DNA of 21,327 bases, taken from Terriglobia bacterium (GTDB lineage Bacteria > Acidobacteriota > Terriglobia > UBA7540). The DNA lies in NCBI GenBank assembly GCA_020072905.1, contig JAIQGB010000034.1:1-21327 (forward strand), written 5' to 3'. The translations under genes and the position numbers were made by a program. This document shows positions 1 to 7,552 of this stretch, in pieces. Within the stretch, counting starts at the first letter, position 1; every line of letters starts with the position of its first letter. The notes under the pieces were generated by a model, which had not been told where the DNA came from, made no database searches, and saw only the letters and a list, made by a program, of their open reading frames with translations.

Positions 1-795
1 ATGAAACTCACCTTCCTCGGAACCGGCACTTCCACGGGCGTGCCGACGGTCACGTGCCGGTGCCGGATCTGCACCTCCACCGACCCGCACGACCAGCGCA
101 CCCGCCCTTCCCTTCTCCTGGAGTACGCCGGTCGAGTGGTCGCGATAGACACCACGCCGGATTTCCGCCAGCAGGCGCTCCGCGAGCGCCTCGAACGGCT
201 GGATGCGGTGGTCTTCACCCACGCCCACGCGGACCACGTTCTGGGCCTCGACGACACACGCGTCTTCTATTTTCGGCAGCAGGTGCCCCTGCCGATTTAT
301 GCCGACGCCCGTTGCATGGAAACTCTCCGGCAGATTTTTGCCTACATCTTCGACGGAACATACAAGTACGGCGGCGTGGGAAAGCTCGACCCTCGCCTGA
401 TTGACGGCCCTTTCGATTTGTGGGGAATGAGTTTCGTCCCCATTCCCGTCCTGCACGGCGATCTGCCCGTCCTAGGATTCCGGTTTGGGAGCGCGGCTTA
501 TGTAACGGACTTCAGTACGATTCCTGAGTCGTCGGTCCCCTTGCTGGAAGGCCTCGACCTGCTCATCTTGGACGCGCTCCGCCACAAGCCACATCCCACT
601 CACTCCAACGTGGAGCAGTCGCTGGCGCTGGTCGAACGCTTGAAGCCCCGGCGGGCCCTATTCACGCACATCGCGCACGAGTTGGGTCACGAGGAAACCA
701 ATGCCCTGCTGCCGCCGCACGTGCGACTGGCCTACGACGGACTAAGCGTAGAATTGCCGGAGAGTCGAAAGGCGACAGTCGAAGGTCGAAAGTGA
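1..795 (+). CDS. PhnP-type MBL-fold metal-dependent hydrolase
   Basis: A 264-residue metallo-beta-lactamase-fold protein, probably a cytosolic phosphodiesterase. The N-terminus LGTGTSTGVP followed by CRCRIC (Cys19, 21, 24) is the structural zinc-site signature of the PhnP subgroup. The di-metal motif HAHADH lies at residues 74-79, with further ligands expected in VLHGD (about 152), AYVTDFS (about 170) and FTHIAHELGH near the C-terminus. PhnP of E. coli cleaves cyclic ribose phosphates, but no phosphonate genes lie nearby, so the substrate here is unknown. The ATG is the first base of the window, so its ribosome site cannot be seen; the N-terminus matches family starts, so the gene looks complete. 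Its last dozen codons are part of a 7-bp repeat array. ribF follows about 100 bp downstream in the same direction. Confidence 0.88.
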   Translation: MKLTFLGTGTSTGVPTVTCRCRICTSTDPHDQRTRPSLLLEYAGRVVAIDTTPDFRQQALRERLERLDAVVFTHAHADHVLGLDDTRVFYFRQQVPLPIYADARCMETLRQIFAYIFDGTYKYGGVGKLDPRLIDGPFDLWGMSFVPIPVLHGDLPVLGFRFGSAAYVTDFSTIPESSVPLLEGLDLLILDALRHKPHPTHSNVEQSLALVERLKPRRALFTHIAHELGHEETNALLPPHVRLAYDGLSVELPESRKATVEGRK

Positions 796-797
796 AA
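763..797. repeat. Degenerate 7-bp tandem array (AGTCGAA type)
   Basis: Five consecutive heptads: AGTCGAA, AGGCGAC, AGTCGAA, GGTCGAA, AGTGAAA. The array overlaps the last codons and stop of the MBL-fold gene, so it encodes the C-terminal tail. The stretch CGACAGTC (773-780) is an exact inverted copy of GACTGTCG (876-883) in the next array, so the two arrays could pair in the transcript between the two genes. Confidence 0.7.
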
Positions 798-859
798 TCT
801 TCGGGGCACAAAGGTCGGCATTTTGGATCGTCGTTCGGATGGTCCTTGCCTTTTGGGGC

Positions 860-894
860 TTGACTCTCAACTCTTGACTGTCGACTATTGACTT
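860..894. repeat. Degenerate 7-bp tandem array upstream of ribF
   Basis: Five heptads read on the ribF coding strand: TTGACTC, TCAACTC, TTGACTG, TCGACTA, TTGACTT. The array ends 7 bp before the GTG start of ribF and leaves no room for a Shine-Dalgarno sequence. It is the inverted counterpart of the array at the end of the preceding gene. Confidence 0.7.
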
Positions 895-901
895 CGGTGC
901 C

Positions 902-1885
902 GTGCAAATCATTCGCGACCTGGCACAACTCGATAAGTCGCTCCAGCAGACCGTGGTGACCATCGGCAACTTCGATGGCGTTCACTTGGCCCACCAGAAG
1001 CTGCTCCGCAAGGTGGTCGCGACCGCGCGGCCGCTGGGAGCGACAGCCCTGGCGGTGACGTTTGACCCACACCCCATCCGACTCCTCGCCCCCGAGCATG
1101 CGCCGCGCCTGCTGACACCGCTCGAGCGCAAAGCGAAGCTGATTGAAGCCCTGGGAATCGACCTGCTGGTCGTCCTCCCCTTCACCCGGGAACTCGCCCA
1201 CCTCTCGCCGGTCGCGTTCGTTAGGAAGATTCTAGTGGGTGGCTTGCGCGCGCGCTCGGTGCACGTGGGTCCGACTTTTCGCTTTGGGTACCGTCAGTCC
1301 GGAGATGTGGAGATTCTCGCCGAACTCGCGCGCCAAGAAGGATTCCGCCTGGACGTGCTGCCGACCCTGGTCGTCCGCGGCGAGCGGGTCTCCAGCACCC
1401 GCATTCGTGAATTGCTCTCCACCGGGCGCGTGAGCCTGGCGGCGAGGCTCCTGGGCCGGGCGTTTTCCGCCTACGGACCGATCGTAGCCGGGCTCGGCGT
1501 GGGCCGCAAACACACCGTGCCCACGCTCAACCTCGCTCCCGTCGAAGAACAGCTTCCCAAGATCGGAGTCTATGTCACGCGCACGCGGTTGGGCGACTCC
1601 TTCCACGACTCGGTCACCAACGTTGGGCACAAGCCCACCTTCGGTGAGCACCGTCTGACGGTCGAAACCTTCCTCCTGGACTTCTCCGGTGACATCGCCG
1701 AAACCGAGATGGAGATCGAATTCTTCTATCGGCTTCGGGACGAGATGAAGTTCCAAAACCCCGCGATTCTGAAAGTCCAGATCCAGGAGGACGCCCGCCG
1801 GTCGCTCAAATTCTTCCGCCTGTTCCGACTCATCCAAAAGCGGCGCGCGCATCGGCGCGTCCCCAGCCCTCGCACCAGCGCGTAA
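902..1885 (+). CDS. ribF: Bifunctional riboflavin kinase / FAD synthetase
   Basis: Makes FMN from riboflavin and then FAD, in the cytosol. The N-terminal nucleotidyltransferase half shows TIGNFDGVHLAHQ, FDPHPIRLL, FRFGYRQSGDV and the SSTRIRELL block. The C-terminal flavokinase half shows GRKHTVPTLNL, TNVGHKPTFG and the FFYRLRDEMKF region. The length of 327 residues is normal for the two-domain enzyme. The start is a GTG; the first residues (MQIIRDLAQL) match the usual RibF N-terminus. No Shine-Dalgarno sequence is visible; a 7-bp repeat array lies immediately upstream. The gene converges on the selenoprotein gene, with about 80 bp between the two stop codons. Confidence 0.96.
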   Translation: MQIIRDLAQLDKSLQQTVVTIGNFDGVHLAHQKLLRKVVATARPLGATALAVTFDPHPIRLLAPEHAPRLLTPLERKAKLIEALGIDLLVVLPFTRELAHLSPVAFVRKILVGGLRARSVHVGPTFRFGYRQSGDVEILAELARQEGFRLDVLPTLVVRGERVSSTRIRELLSTGRVSLAARLLGRAFSAYGPIVAGLGVGRKHTVPTLNLAPVEEQLPKIGVYVTRTRLGDSFHDSVTNVGHKPTFGEHRLTVETFLLDFSGDIAETEMEIEFFYRLRDEMKFQNPAILKVQIQEDARRSLKFFRLFRLIQKRRAHRRVPSPRTSA

Positions 1886-1922
1886 CCGGAAGCCACTTTC
1901 AAAGTCCCCGGCGGCAGGGCCT

Positions 1923-1950
1923 GGGAGCGATCCTCCATGGGCGCGCTCCC
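1923..1950. terminator. Possible bidirectional terminator hairpin
   Basis: GGGAGCG (1923-1929) and CGCTCCC (1944-1950) form a perfect 7-bp stem between the convergent ends of ribF and the selenoprotein gene. There is no T-tract on either side, so it may only be an RNA 3'-end stabiliser or chance. Confidence 0.3.
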
Positions 1951-1967
1951 GGTGGGTCCCGAACTGC

Positions 1968-2708
1968 TCAGGATGATTCGAAATCGCGCAGGATGGGGAG
2001 CGGCGCGGAGTCCTCGAGAAGCGTCAGCGCGGCGCGAATCACCGCAAGCTGGGTCGTAGGATCGCGAGGCTTCCCCAGCGGATAACCCATCCGAAAGGGA
2101 ACAAAGAGCGCCCGCGGCGGCTTGACTTTTTCCGAGACCTCCCGCAGGAGCGAAAGGCAGACAGTCGGGATTCCGGTTTTTTCAATCACGCTGGCCATCA
2201 GTCCGACGGACTGATTGCACAGCGGTCAAACCGGTACGAGCAACACAGCTTCGACGTTGTCCAGACGAAGGTCGGCGGCAACGGCAGGCGCCTTCTCCGC
2301 AATCAGCCTGCTGGGCGCCGAAATGGAGCCCATGAAACTAAAGTGTCGGTGGTTCAGCGACCCGACTTCGCCGCGGTCCACAAGTTCTCGAAGCCTCTCC
2401 AGAGGGAATACGAGGTTCCGGTCCTCCAGGGCTCCGGCGCGTTCGAAGGCCGAACTGCGGTGGGCGATGAGGAGGCTCTGGATATCGATGTCAGAAGGCA
2501 ATTCGCGGCAAGAGAAATCGCCGCCGCGAATCGACTTGTCGAACGGTGGTTGGGTGGGGAGGTGCAAGCCCGCGCTGGTGATCAGAGCCAACTTCGAGCC
2601 ACTGATCGGTCTGGCGAGCTGAGCGCCCGGGGACCAGTCCACCGTCCGGTACCGATACGCCTGCATGAACAGGCGGTGGGCGAGTGGCAGATCTTTGAGG
2701 CGAGCCAT
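1968..2708 (-). CDS. GrdB/PrdB-like selenoprotein with in-frame UGA (Sec161)
   Basis: Read through one in-frame TGA (2226-2228) as selenocysteine, this gene gives a 246-residue protein. The Sec falls in U161-P-L-C164, a UxxC redox motif, followed by NQSVGL, an IEKTGIPTV segment and KPPRALFVPF. This order of UxxC, IE, GIP and V resembles the active-site region of the glycine/sarcosine/betaine reductase component B and D-proline reductase families. The N-terminal half carries ALITSAGLHL, CRELPSDIDI and FPLERLRELV, which look like the same fold family. A bacterial SECIS-like hairpin starts two bases after the TGA. The protein is shorter than true GrdB, and no GrdA, GrdC or thioredoxin genes adjoin it, so the substrate is unknown; a selenium-dependent reductase role is an inference. 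It lies 93 bp after ispG on the same strand and may be cotranscribed. No clear Shine-Dalgarno sequence precedes its ATG. Gene callers would report two fragments split at 2226. Confidence 0.85.
2190..2225 (-). promoter_or_regulatory. Bacterial SECIS-like stem-loop after the UGA
   Basis: On the mRNA, right after UGA-CC, GCUG pairs with CAGC (lower stem, 4 bp). An internal loop (UGCA / GGC) follows, then AUCAGUCC pairs perfectly with GGACUGAU (8 bp) around a GUC apical loop. The apical loop begins 19 nt after the UGA, close to the spacing in E. coli fdhF, where SelB recognises a loop containing GU. The bulged U of the fdhF element is not obvious here. The hairpin lies wholly inside the coding sequence, as expected for bacterial SECIS elements. 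Confidence 0.75.
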
Positions 2709-2801
2709 AGGCTAAATGCGCAGGGAGCAGACGGGCTTGCCCGGACCTGAACGCGAGGCCCGACTGAGCTTGCCGGAAGGGTGGTGCGCCAGGCCAAGCC
2801 G

Positions 2802-3974
2802 CTAGCGGACAATGGGCAGGGGATTCTGAGCGGCCGGCGCAATCTCGGAGGGGATTTCCTTCGGCGCGGTGTTCACTCCTGCGGCTTTGTCGGCGATGAA
2901 GCGTTCAATTTCCTCCAGGAGCGCAGGGACGATTTCGGCTTCCGTCACGCGGCGGATGGCCTTCCCTTCCCGGTAGATCATGCCGTTGCCACGGCCGGCG
3001 GCGACGCCCAGGTCGGCCTCGCGCGCCTCTCCCGGCCCGTTGACCGCACAGCCCATGACGGCCAGGCTGAGGGGCGTCTTGATGTGCGCCGTGGCCTTCT
3101 CGATTTCCCCGGCAATCTTGAAGAGGTCCACTTCCAGGCGCCCGCAGGTTGGGCAGGCAATGACCACCGGCCCGCGGCTGCGCAGCTCGAGCGCCTTCAG
3201 CAGCTCGTAGGCCACGCGCACTTCCTCGACCGGGTCGGTGGCGAGCGAGACGCGAATCGTGTCGCCGATGCCTGCGGCGAGCAGAACACCCATCCCGACG
3301 CAGGACTTGATGGTCCCGGCAAATTGCGTACCGGCTTCGGTAACGCCCAGGTGGAAGGGATAATCCACCTGCTTCGCGAGCAGGCGGTAGGCGGCGACCG
3401 TGAGCTTCACGTTGGACGACTTGAGCGAGATGATCGTATCGCCGAAGCCCAGATCCTCGAGGATCTGGATGTGATAGAGCGCGCTCTCGACCATAGCCTC
3501 GGGCGTGGGATAGCCGTACTTCTCCAGGAGCCGGCGCTCCAGCGAGCCGGCATTGACTCCAATCCGGATCGGAACCTTCTGCCCCTGGGCGCGACGGACG
3601 ACAATGCGCACCTTTTCGGCGTCACCGATATTGCCGGGATTGATCCGCAGCTTGTCGAAGCCGGCGTCGAGCGCTATCAGAGCGAACTTGTATTGGAAAT
3701 GGATGTCCGAGACGAGAATCGAATCCGGGCAGCGCTGGCGAATCTCCGCCAGCGCCTTCGCGGCCTCGATGTCGGGAACGGCTAGGCGCACGATTTCGCA
3801 CCCCGCCGCTTCCATCTGCTGGATCTGCTCGACGGTTTTCCCCACGTCGCGCGTGTCGGTCTTGGTCATTGACTGCACGACAATCGCCGCGTCGCCGCCG
3901 ATGGTGAGCCGGCCAACCTTCACCGGCCGCGTGCTGCGGCGTCCGGGAAAGTGCTCTTGGTCGCTGAAATTCAT
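2802..3974 (-). CDS. ispG: 4-hydroxy-3-methylbut-2-en-1-yl diphosphate synthase
   Basis: Iron-sulphur enzyme of the MEP isoprenoid pathway, converting methylerythritol cyclodiphosphate to HMBPP. At 390 residues it is the standard bacterial form. Visible landmarks: TIGGDAAIVVQSMT near the N-terminus, RINPGNIGD, the CVGMGVLLAAGIGDTIRVS block, and the [4Fe-4S] ligands C274 and C277 (CPTCGR) and C309 in GCAVNGPGE, with the conserved E316. It is the last core gene of the uppS-cdsA-dxr-rseP-ispG cluster and shares the pathway with dxr. The ATG has no Shine-Dalgarno sequence; a 7-bp repeat array ends 7 bp upstream of it. The 180-bp gap to rseP, filled with two repeat arrays, leaves open whether it has its own promoter. 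Confidence 0.97.
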   Translation of the reverse strand: MNFSDQEHFPGRRSTRPVKVGRLTIGGDAAIVVQSMTKTDTRDVGKTVEQIQQMEAAGCEIVRLAVPDIEAAKALAEIRQRCPDSILVSDIHFQYKFALIALDAGFDKLRINPGNIGDAEKVRIVVRRAQGQKVPIRIGVNAGSLERRLLEKYGYPTPEAMVESALYHIQILEDLGFGDTIISLKSSNVKLTVAAYRLLAKQVDYPFHLGVTEAGTQFAGTIKSCVGMGVLLAAGIGDTIRVSLATDPVEEVRVAYELLKALELRSRGPVVIACPTCGRLEVDLFKIAGEIEKATAHIKTPLSLAVMGCAVNGPGEAREADLGVAAGRGNGMIYREGKAIRRVTEAEIVPALLEEIERFIADKAAGVNTAPKEIPSEIAPAAQNPLPIVR

Positions 3975-3981
3975 AGAAAAA

Positions 3982-4023
3982 CAGTGGTCAGTTGCCAGTC
4001 GTCAGTTCTCAGTTTTCAGCTAC
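3982..4023. repeat. Degenerate 7-bp tandem array upstream of ispG
   Basis: Six heptads on the plus strand: CAGTGGT, CAGTTGC, CAGTCGT, CAGTTCT, CAGTTTT, CAGCTAC. On the ispG coding strand the core is ACTG every 7 bp, ending 7 bp before the ATG. The same CAGTTGT-type unit recurs before def. Confidence 0.75.
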
Positions 4024-4099
4024 GTTTCCGCAGTTACGAGAAATGTGCCCCTGCTTCTGAGGTCCAACCGAAAGATTTTCAAGCCGATCCAAAATCCAG

Positions 4100-4155
4100 C
4101 AATCACTCAATCGCCCAATCACTCAATTACAAAATCACTCAATCACCAAATCCTC
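4100..4155. repeat. 8-bp tandem array abutting the rseP stop codon
   Basis: Seven octads on the plus strand: CAATCACT, CAATCGCC, CAATCACT, CAATTACA, AAATCACT, CAATCACC, AAATCCTC. The array runs into the last base of the rseP stop codon (4154-4156). It is AT-richer than its surroundings and has a different unit and period from the heptads in the same spacer. Confidence 0.75.
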
Positions 4156-5476
4156 AAGAGGGCCGGAAGGTCTTAATGATGTCGTTGTACATCACGAACA
4201 CGGCCAGAAGCAGCAGAAAGACGATTCCCACCTGCGCGAAGCGCTCCTTCACTTCCAGGCTCAAGTCGCGGCGGATCAGACTTTCGACCAGGAGCAGCAG
4301 GATCACGCCGCCGTCCAGCACAGGAATGGGTAGCAGGTTAAAGATTCCCAGTTGCAGGCTGATGAAGCACGTGAACATCAGGAGCTCAGCCATCCCGGCC
4401 CGATAGGCCTCGCCCGAAAGCTGCGCGATGCCGATGGGACCGGAGAGCGAGCGCGTGGACATACGGCGGGTCAGAATTTTCCCCAGGACGTCGAAGGTCG
4501 CCAGAGAATTCCGCAGGTTGTCCTGCAAGGAGGAGGTGAGAGCCTTTCCCCAGGGAAGCTGGCGAACCACCATGCTACTGCGAAAGGCCACACCGATGCG
4601 CCACACCTTCTCGCCGTGCACTTCGGTAAGGACCGGCTTGAGGTGGACGTCCAACTCCTGGCCTTCCCGCGCGATGGTCAGGTCAACCTCCTTGCCATTG
4701 CCGTTCTGCAGGATGTAGGCCACACGAGGCCAGAAATACACCCGCTTGCCATCGACGGCCACAATCTGGTCACCGGCTTTCAAGCCCGCCTGACTCGCGG
4801 GGAGTCCCGGCTCGATCGTGTCGATGGTCCCCGGCACGTAAGGATACCAACCCGCATCACCGATGCGGTTGGGGCCCTTCGCCTGCGGTGAGACGGCCAA
4901 CTCCAGCTTCTTCCCATCCCGCTGGATTTCAACCGGGATGGGCTCGTCCACGGTGGTCAGGGTCTCGACTTCGATGTCCTCCCACTTGGGGTTGCTCATT
5001 CCATCGAGGCGGGTGATCAAGTCTCCCGCCTGAATCCCGCTGCGGGCCGCAGGCGAATCAAGTTCCACATCGCCCACTCGAGCCAATTGCTCCATGTAAG
5101 CCGGTTTCTGAAAATGATACCGGTAGAGAGCTGTCAGCAGGCCGATGGCGAGCGCGACGTTCATCGCCGGTCCCATGATCACCACAACGAACCTTTGCCA
5201 TCGCGGCTTGGCCAGAAATTCGCCCGATTCGCCTTCGCGCACTTCTGCAGGGTCGTCGCCGGCCATTTTCACGTACCCGCCGAAGGGCAGAGCGCTGACG
5301 CGGTAATCCGTGTCTCCGCGCTTGAGACCGAAGAGTCGCTTGCCAAAGCCGAGCGAGAAAACCAGCACGCGGACGCCGAACGATTTGGCGGCAAGAAAAT
5401 GTCCCAGTTCATGAATGAAGATCATGAAGCCCAGGACGAAACCAACCACCACCGCGTCCGTCAGAAAGCTGGACAT
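4154..5476 (-). CDS. rseP: RIP metalloprotease RseP (site-2 protease)
   Basis: Inner-membrane zinc protease that cuts membrane-bound substrates such as anti-sigma factors within the bilayer. The HELGH motif is at residues 22-26 in the first membrane helix, followed by FGGYVKMAGD. Two PDZ domains occupy roughly residues 120-290 (SPAARSGIQAGDLI and PASQAGLKAGDQI). The second active-site helix carries NLLPIPVLDGG, and the C-terminus ends in another hydrophobic helix. The length of 440 residues matches E. coli RseP (about 450). The start lies 16 bp after the dxr stop, with AGGAG about 12 nt upstream, so it is very probably cotranscribed with dxr. No rseA-like or sigma-factor gene is nearby, so the regulatory substrate is unknown. 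Confidence 0.96.
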   Translation of the reverse strand: MSSFLTDAVVVGFVLGFMIFIHELGHFLAAKSFGVRVLVFSLGFGKRLFGLKRGDTDYRVSALPFGGYVKMAGDDPAEVREGESGEFLAKPRWQRFVVVIMGPAMNVALAIGLLTALYRYHFQKPAYMEQLARVGDVELDSPAARSGIQAGDLITRLDGMSNPKWEDIEVETLTTVDEPIPVEIQRDGKKLELAVSPQAKGPNRIGDAGWYPYVPGTIDTIEPGLPASQAGLKAGDQIVAVDGKRVYFWPRVAYILQNGNGKEVDLTIAREGQELDVHLKPVLTEVHGEKVWRIGVAFRSSMVVRQLPWGKALTSSLQDNLRNSLATFDVLGKILTRRMSTRSLSGPIGIAQLSGEAYRAGMAELLMFTCFISLQLGIFNLLPIPVLDGGVILLLLVESLIRRDLSLEVKERFAQVGIVFLLLLAVFVMYNDIIKTFRPS

Positions 5477-5492
5477 ATTCGGGTCCGTCTCC

Positions 5493-6674
5493 TCAAATCA
5501 GCAGGCTTGCTACCACGCCCCGGGCACGCTCGCGCGCCTCGCGGTCGCACTCAAAAGCTTCGTCCAAGGTATCAAAATGCACGCTCGGAGTGCCCCGCAT
5601 GACCTGTTCGATGACACGGGGAATGCCCGAGAAACGCAGTCGCCGTGCCAAGAAAGCCTCCACCGCGATCTCGTCCGCCGCATTGAGAGCGCAGGGCATC
5701 GCCCCCCCCTCCTCCAGTGCCGTGCGAGCCAAATCCAGGCAGGGGAAGCGGCTGCAATCCGGTTTCTCGAAGTTCAGGCTGCCCACGGCGATCAAATCCA
5801 GCGCCAGCGAGTCGCCGTTGAATGCCAACCGTTCCGGAAACGTGAGCGCGTACTGGATGGGAAGGCGCATGTCGGCAACGGAGAGCTGGGCCATAATCGT
5901 ACCATCTTGAAATTCTATCATGGAATGAACGACCGACTCGGGATGAATCATCACCTCGATTTGGGCCGAGGGAAGGCCGAAAAGCCAATGCGCCTCAATG
6001 ACTTCCAGGCCCTTGTTGACCAAGGTGGCCGAATCGATGGTGATCCGCGAGCCCATCTTCCAGATAGGATGCTTCAAGGCCATCTCAGGAGTCACGGCAT
6101 CGAACTCCTCACGTGGGGTTCTGAGGAAGGGCCCTCCGGAGGCCGTCAGGATCAGGCGGCGCACCTCCTGGCTGCGGCCAGCACGCAGGCACTGGTGGAC
6201 GGCGCCGTGCTCGCTGTCAATGGGGAGGAGCTCGACCTTCCGTTCGGCCGCGGCCCGTGTGACAACCTCGCCGGCCACGACCAGCACTTCCTTGTTGGCG
6301 AGCCCGACCTGCTTTCCGGCGCGAATAGCCTCGTAGGTGGCGCGCAGCCCCGTTACACCGTGGGAGGAAGACACTACGAAATCGACTTCCGGCAGCGTCG
6401 CAGCCTCGACCTGGCCGGCGGTCTCCGCCACGATCCTCACCGGCTTCCTATAGCCGGCCGCTTTGAGCCGCTCGCGCAAGGGTGCGACGCAGTCGAGCCT
6501 CCCGACGGAAACGACCTGGGGCTCGAACTCCCGAACCTGCTCCGCCAGCAACTCCAGGTTCTTGCCCGCGGCCAGGGAAACAACCCGGGACCTGCCCGGC
6601 AGGCTTCTCACCACGCGGAGCGAGTTCTGCCCCACGGAGCCCGTGGATCCCAGGATGCACAATCCTTTAGTCAT
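5493..6674 (-). CDS. dxr: 1-deoxy-D-xylulose 5-phosphate reductoisomerase
   Basis: First committed enzyme of the MEP isoprenoid pathway; NADPH-dependent conversion of DXP to MEP. The Rossmann motif GSTGSVGQNSL starts a few residues in. Metal and substrate motifs include LLPIDSEHGAVHQ, LTASGGPF, the KMGSRITIDSATLVNKGLE block and HPESVVHSMIEF. The chosen ATG (6672-6674) gives 393 residues and overlaps the cdsA stop as ATGA, implying translational coupling. An upstream start at 6707 would add 11 residues before the usual N-terminus and is less likely. It works in the same pathway as ispG downstream. Confidence 0.96.
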   Translation of the reverse strand: MTKGLCILGSTGSVGQNSLRVVRSLPGRSRVVSLAAGKNLELLAEQVREFEPQVVSVGRLDCVAPLRERLKAAGYRKPVRIVAETAGQVEAATLPEVDFVVSSSHGVTGLRATYEAIRAGKQVGLANKEVLVVAGEVVTRAAAERKVELLPIDSEHGAVHQCLRAGRSQEVRRLILTASGGPFLRTPREEFDAVTPEMALKHPIWKMGSRITIDSATLVNKGLEVIEAHWLFGLPSAQIEVMIHPESVVHSMIEFQDGTIMAQLSVADMRLPIQYALTFPERLAFNGDSLALDLIAVGSLNFEKPDCSRFPCLDLARTALEEGGAMPCALNAADEIAVEAFLARRLRFSGIPRVIEQVMRGTPSVHFDTLDEAFECDREARERARGVVASLLI

Positions 6675-7489
6675 CGCCAAAAATCTTTGAGCGCGAGTGC
6701 CAGCCACAGGGCAGGCGCTCCGAACAGCAGGCTATCAATCCGGTCGAGGAGCCCGCCATGGCCCGGCAAGATCGCGCCAGAGTCTTTGAGGGCGGCTCCT
6801 CGTTTCATGGCCGACTCCGCAAGGTCGCCCACCTGGCCTGCGACCGCGACTAGCACTGCCAACAGGATAACCGTTTCCAGGTTGGCTGTCTGCCAGAACC
6901 AATGAGCAAAGCCCCCGGCCACCAGCAGACTACCCGCCAAGCCGCCGAGTCCGCCCTCCACGGTCTTCTTCGGCGAAACGCGAGGAAAGAGCAAGTGGCG
7001 TCCCAAGGTTCGTCCCACAAAAAAGGCGCAAATGTCACCTAACCAGATGACCAGGAACAGAAAGAATAGCAGCTTTCGGCCCTCGACGGACCCGGACTGA
7101 CGCATCGGGATAAGACATGACATTCCGAGGCCAATGTAGACAAAACCCAGAACTGTAGTGGACACAGCGCCGACGTAATCCTTCAAATCGACTGCGGAGA
7201 GGAGACCAAGGCCCAGAGTCAGCAGAATGAGGAGAATTAGCACAGTCAGCGTTGGGTTCACCGGAAGGAGAAACCCCGCCCCTTGGGCAAGGCACACCGC
7301 CGCACTGCCCACGTATCCCATCGGAGCGAGGGGTTTAAATCCGGCGTGCCGGCAGATCTTGAAGTACTCATAAAGCGCGCGCTCGACCACCAGCAATACC
7401 GCCATCAGAAAGAGCCACGGGGGAGACCAGCCAATCAGGTAGATGACTGGCGGGAAAAGGACCAGGGCGGTCAGGATGCGTGATTTCAT
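6671..7489 (-). CDS. cdsA: Phosphatidate cytidylyltransferase (CDP-diglyceride synthase)
   Basis: Integral membrane enzyme making CDP-diacylglycerol from phosphatidate and CTP for phospholipid synthesis. The 272-residue protein consists of successive hydrophobic helices. Its C-terminal part carries the family signature: SAMKRGAALKDSG followed by LPGHGGLLDRIDS, with the metal- and CTP-binding K-D and D-R-x-D positions intact. The stop overlaps the dxr start (ATGA). The gap to uppS upstream is about 60 bp and contains a GC-rich palindrome (GCGGCGG / CCGCCGC, 7504-7518). No good Shine-Dalgarno sequence is visible before the ATG. Confidence 0.95.
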   Translation of the reverse strand: MKSRILTALVLFPPVIYLIGWSPPWLFLMAVLLVVERALYEYFKICRHAGFKPLAPMGYVGSAAVCLAQGAGFLLPVNPTLTVLILLILLTLGLGLLSAVDLKDYVGAVSTTVLGFVYIGLGMSCLIPMRQSGSVEGRKLLFFLFLVIWLGDICAFFVGRTLGRHLLFPRVSPKKTVEGGLGGLAGSLLVAGGFAHWFWQTANLETVILLAVLVAVAGQVGDLAESAMKRGAALKDSGAILPGHGGLLDRIDSLLFGAPALWLALALKDFWR

Positions 7490-7552
7490 GGAAAATGTCG
7501 GGGCGGCGGGCCGCCGCGGCGGCTCAATGGGCGGACACTCCGGCCGCGAGGC

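Noticed and set aside
1..795. Assignment to the phosphonate operon enzyme PhnP itself
   Set aside because: The fold and cysteine motif fit the subgroup, but no phn genes are nearby, so the gene symbol is withheld.
1726..1970. Reading past the terminal TGA (1968-1970) as a second Sec codon
   Set aside because: No hairpin follows it, the continuation overlaps ribF on the opposite strand, and the sequence after it has no protein-like conservation.
2226..2228. TGA as a sequencing error or pseudogene stop
   Set aside because: The TGA sits at the redox position of a UxxC motif and is followed by a SECIS-like hairpin at the right distance, and the rest of the frame is intact.
2781..3785. Plus-strand open frame of 334 codons
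   Set aside because: Exactly antisense to ispG, whose motifs are complete.
3982..4155. CRISPR array
   Set aside because: Units are only 7-8 bp, contiguous and without spacers; no cas genes are present.
5415..6905. Long open frame on the plus strand, 496 codons
   Set aside because: It is antisense to the well-supported dxr and cdsA genes, a common effect of high GC at third positions, and resembles no family I know.
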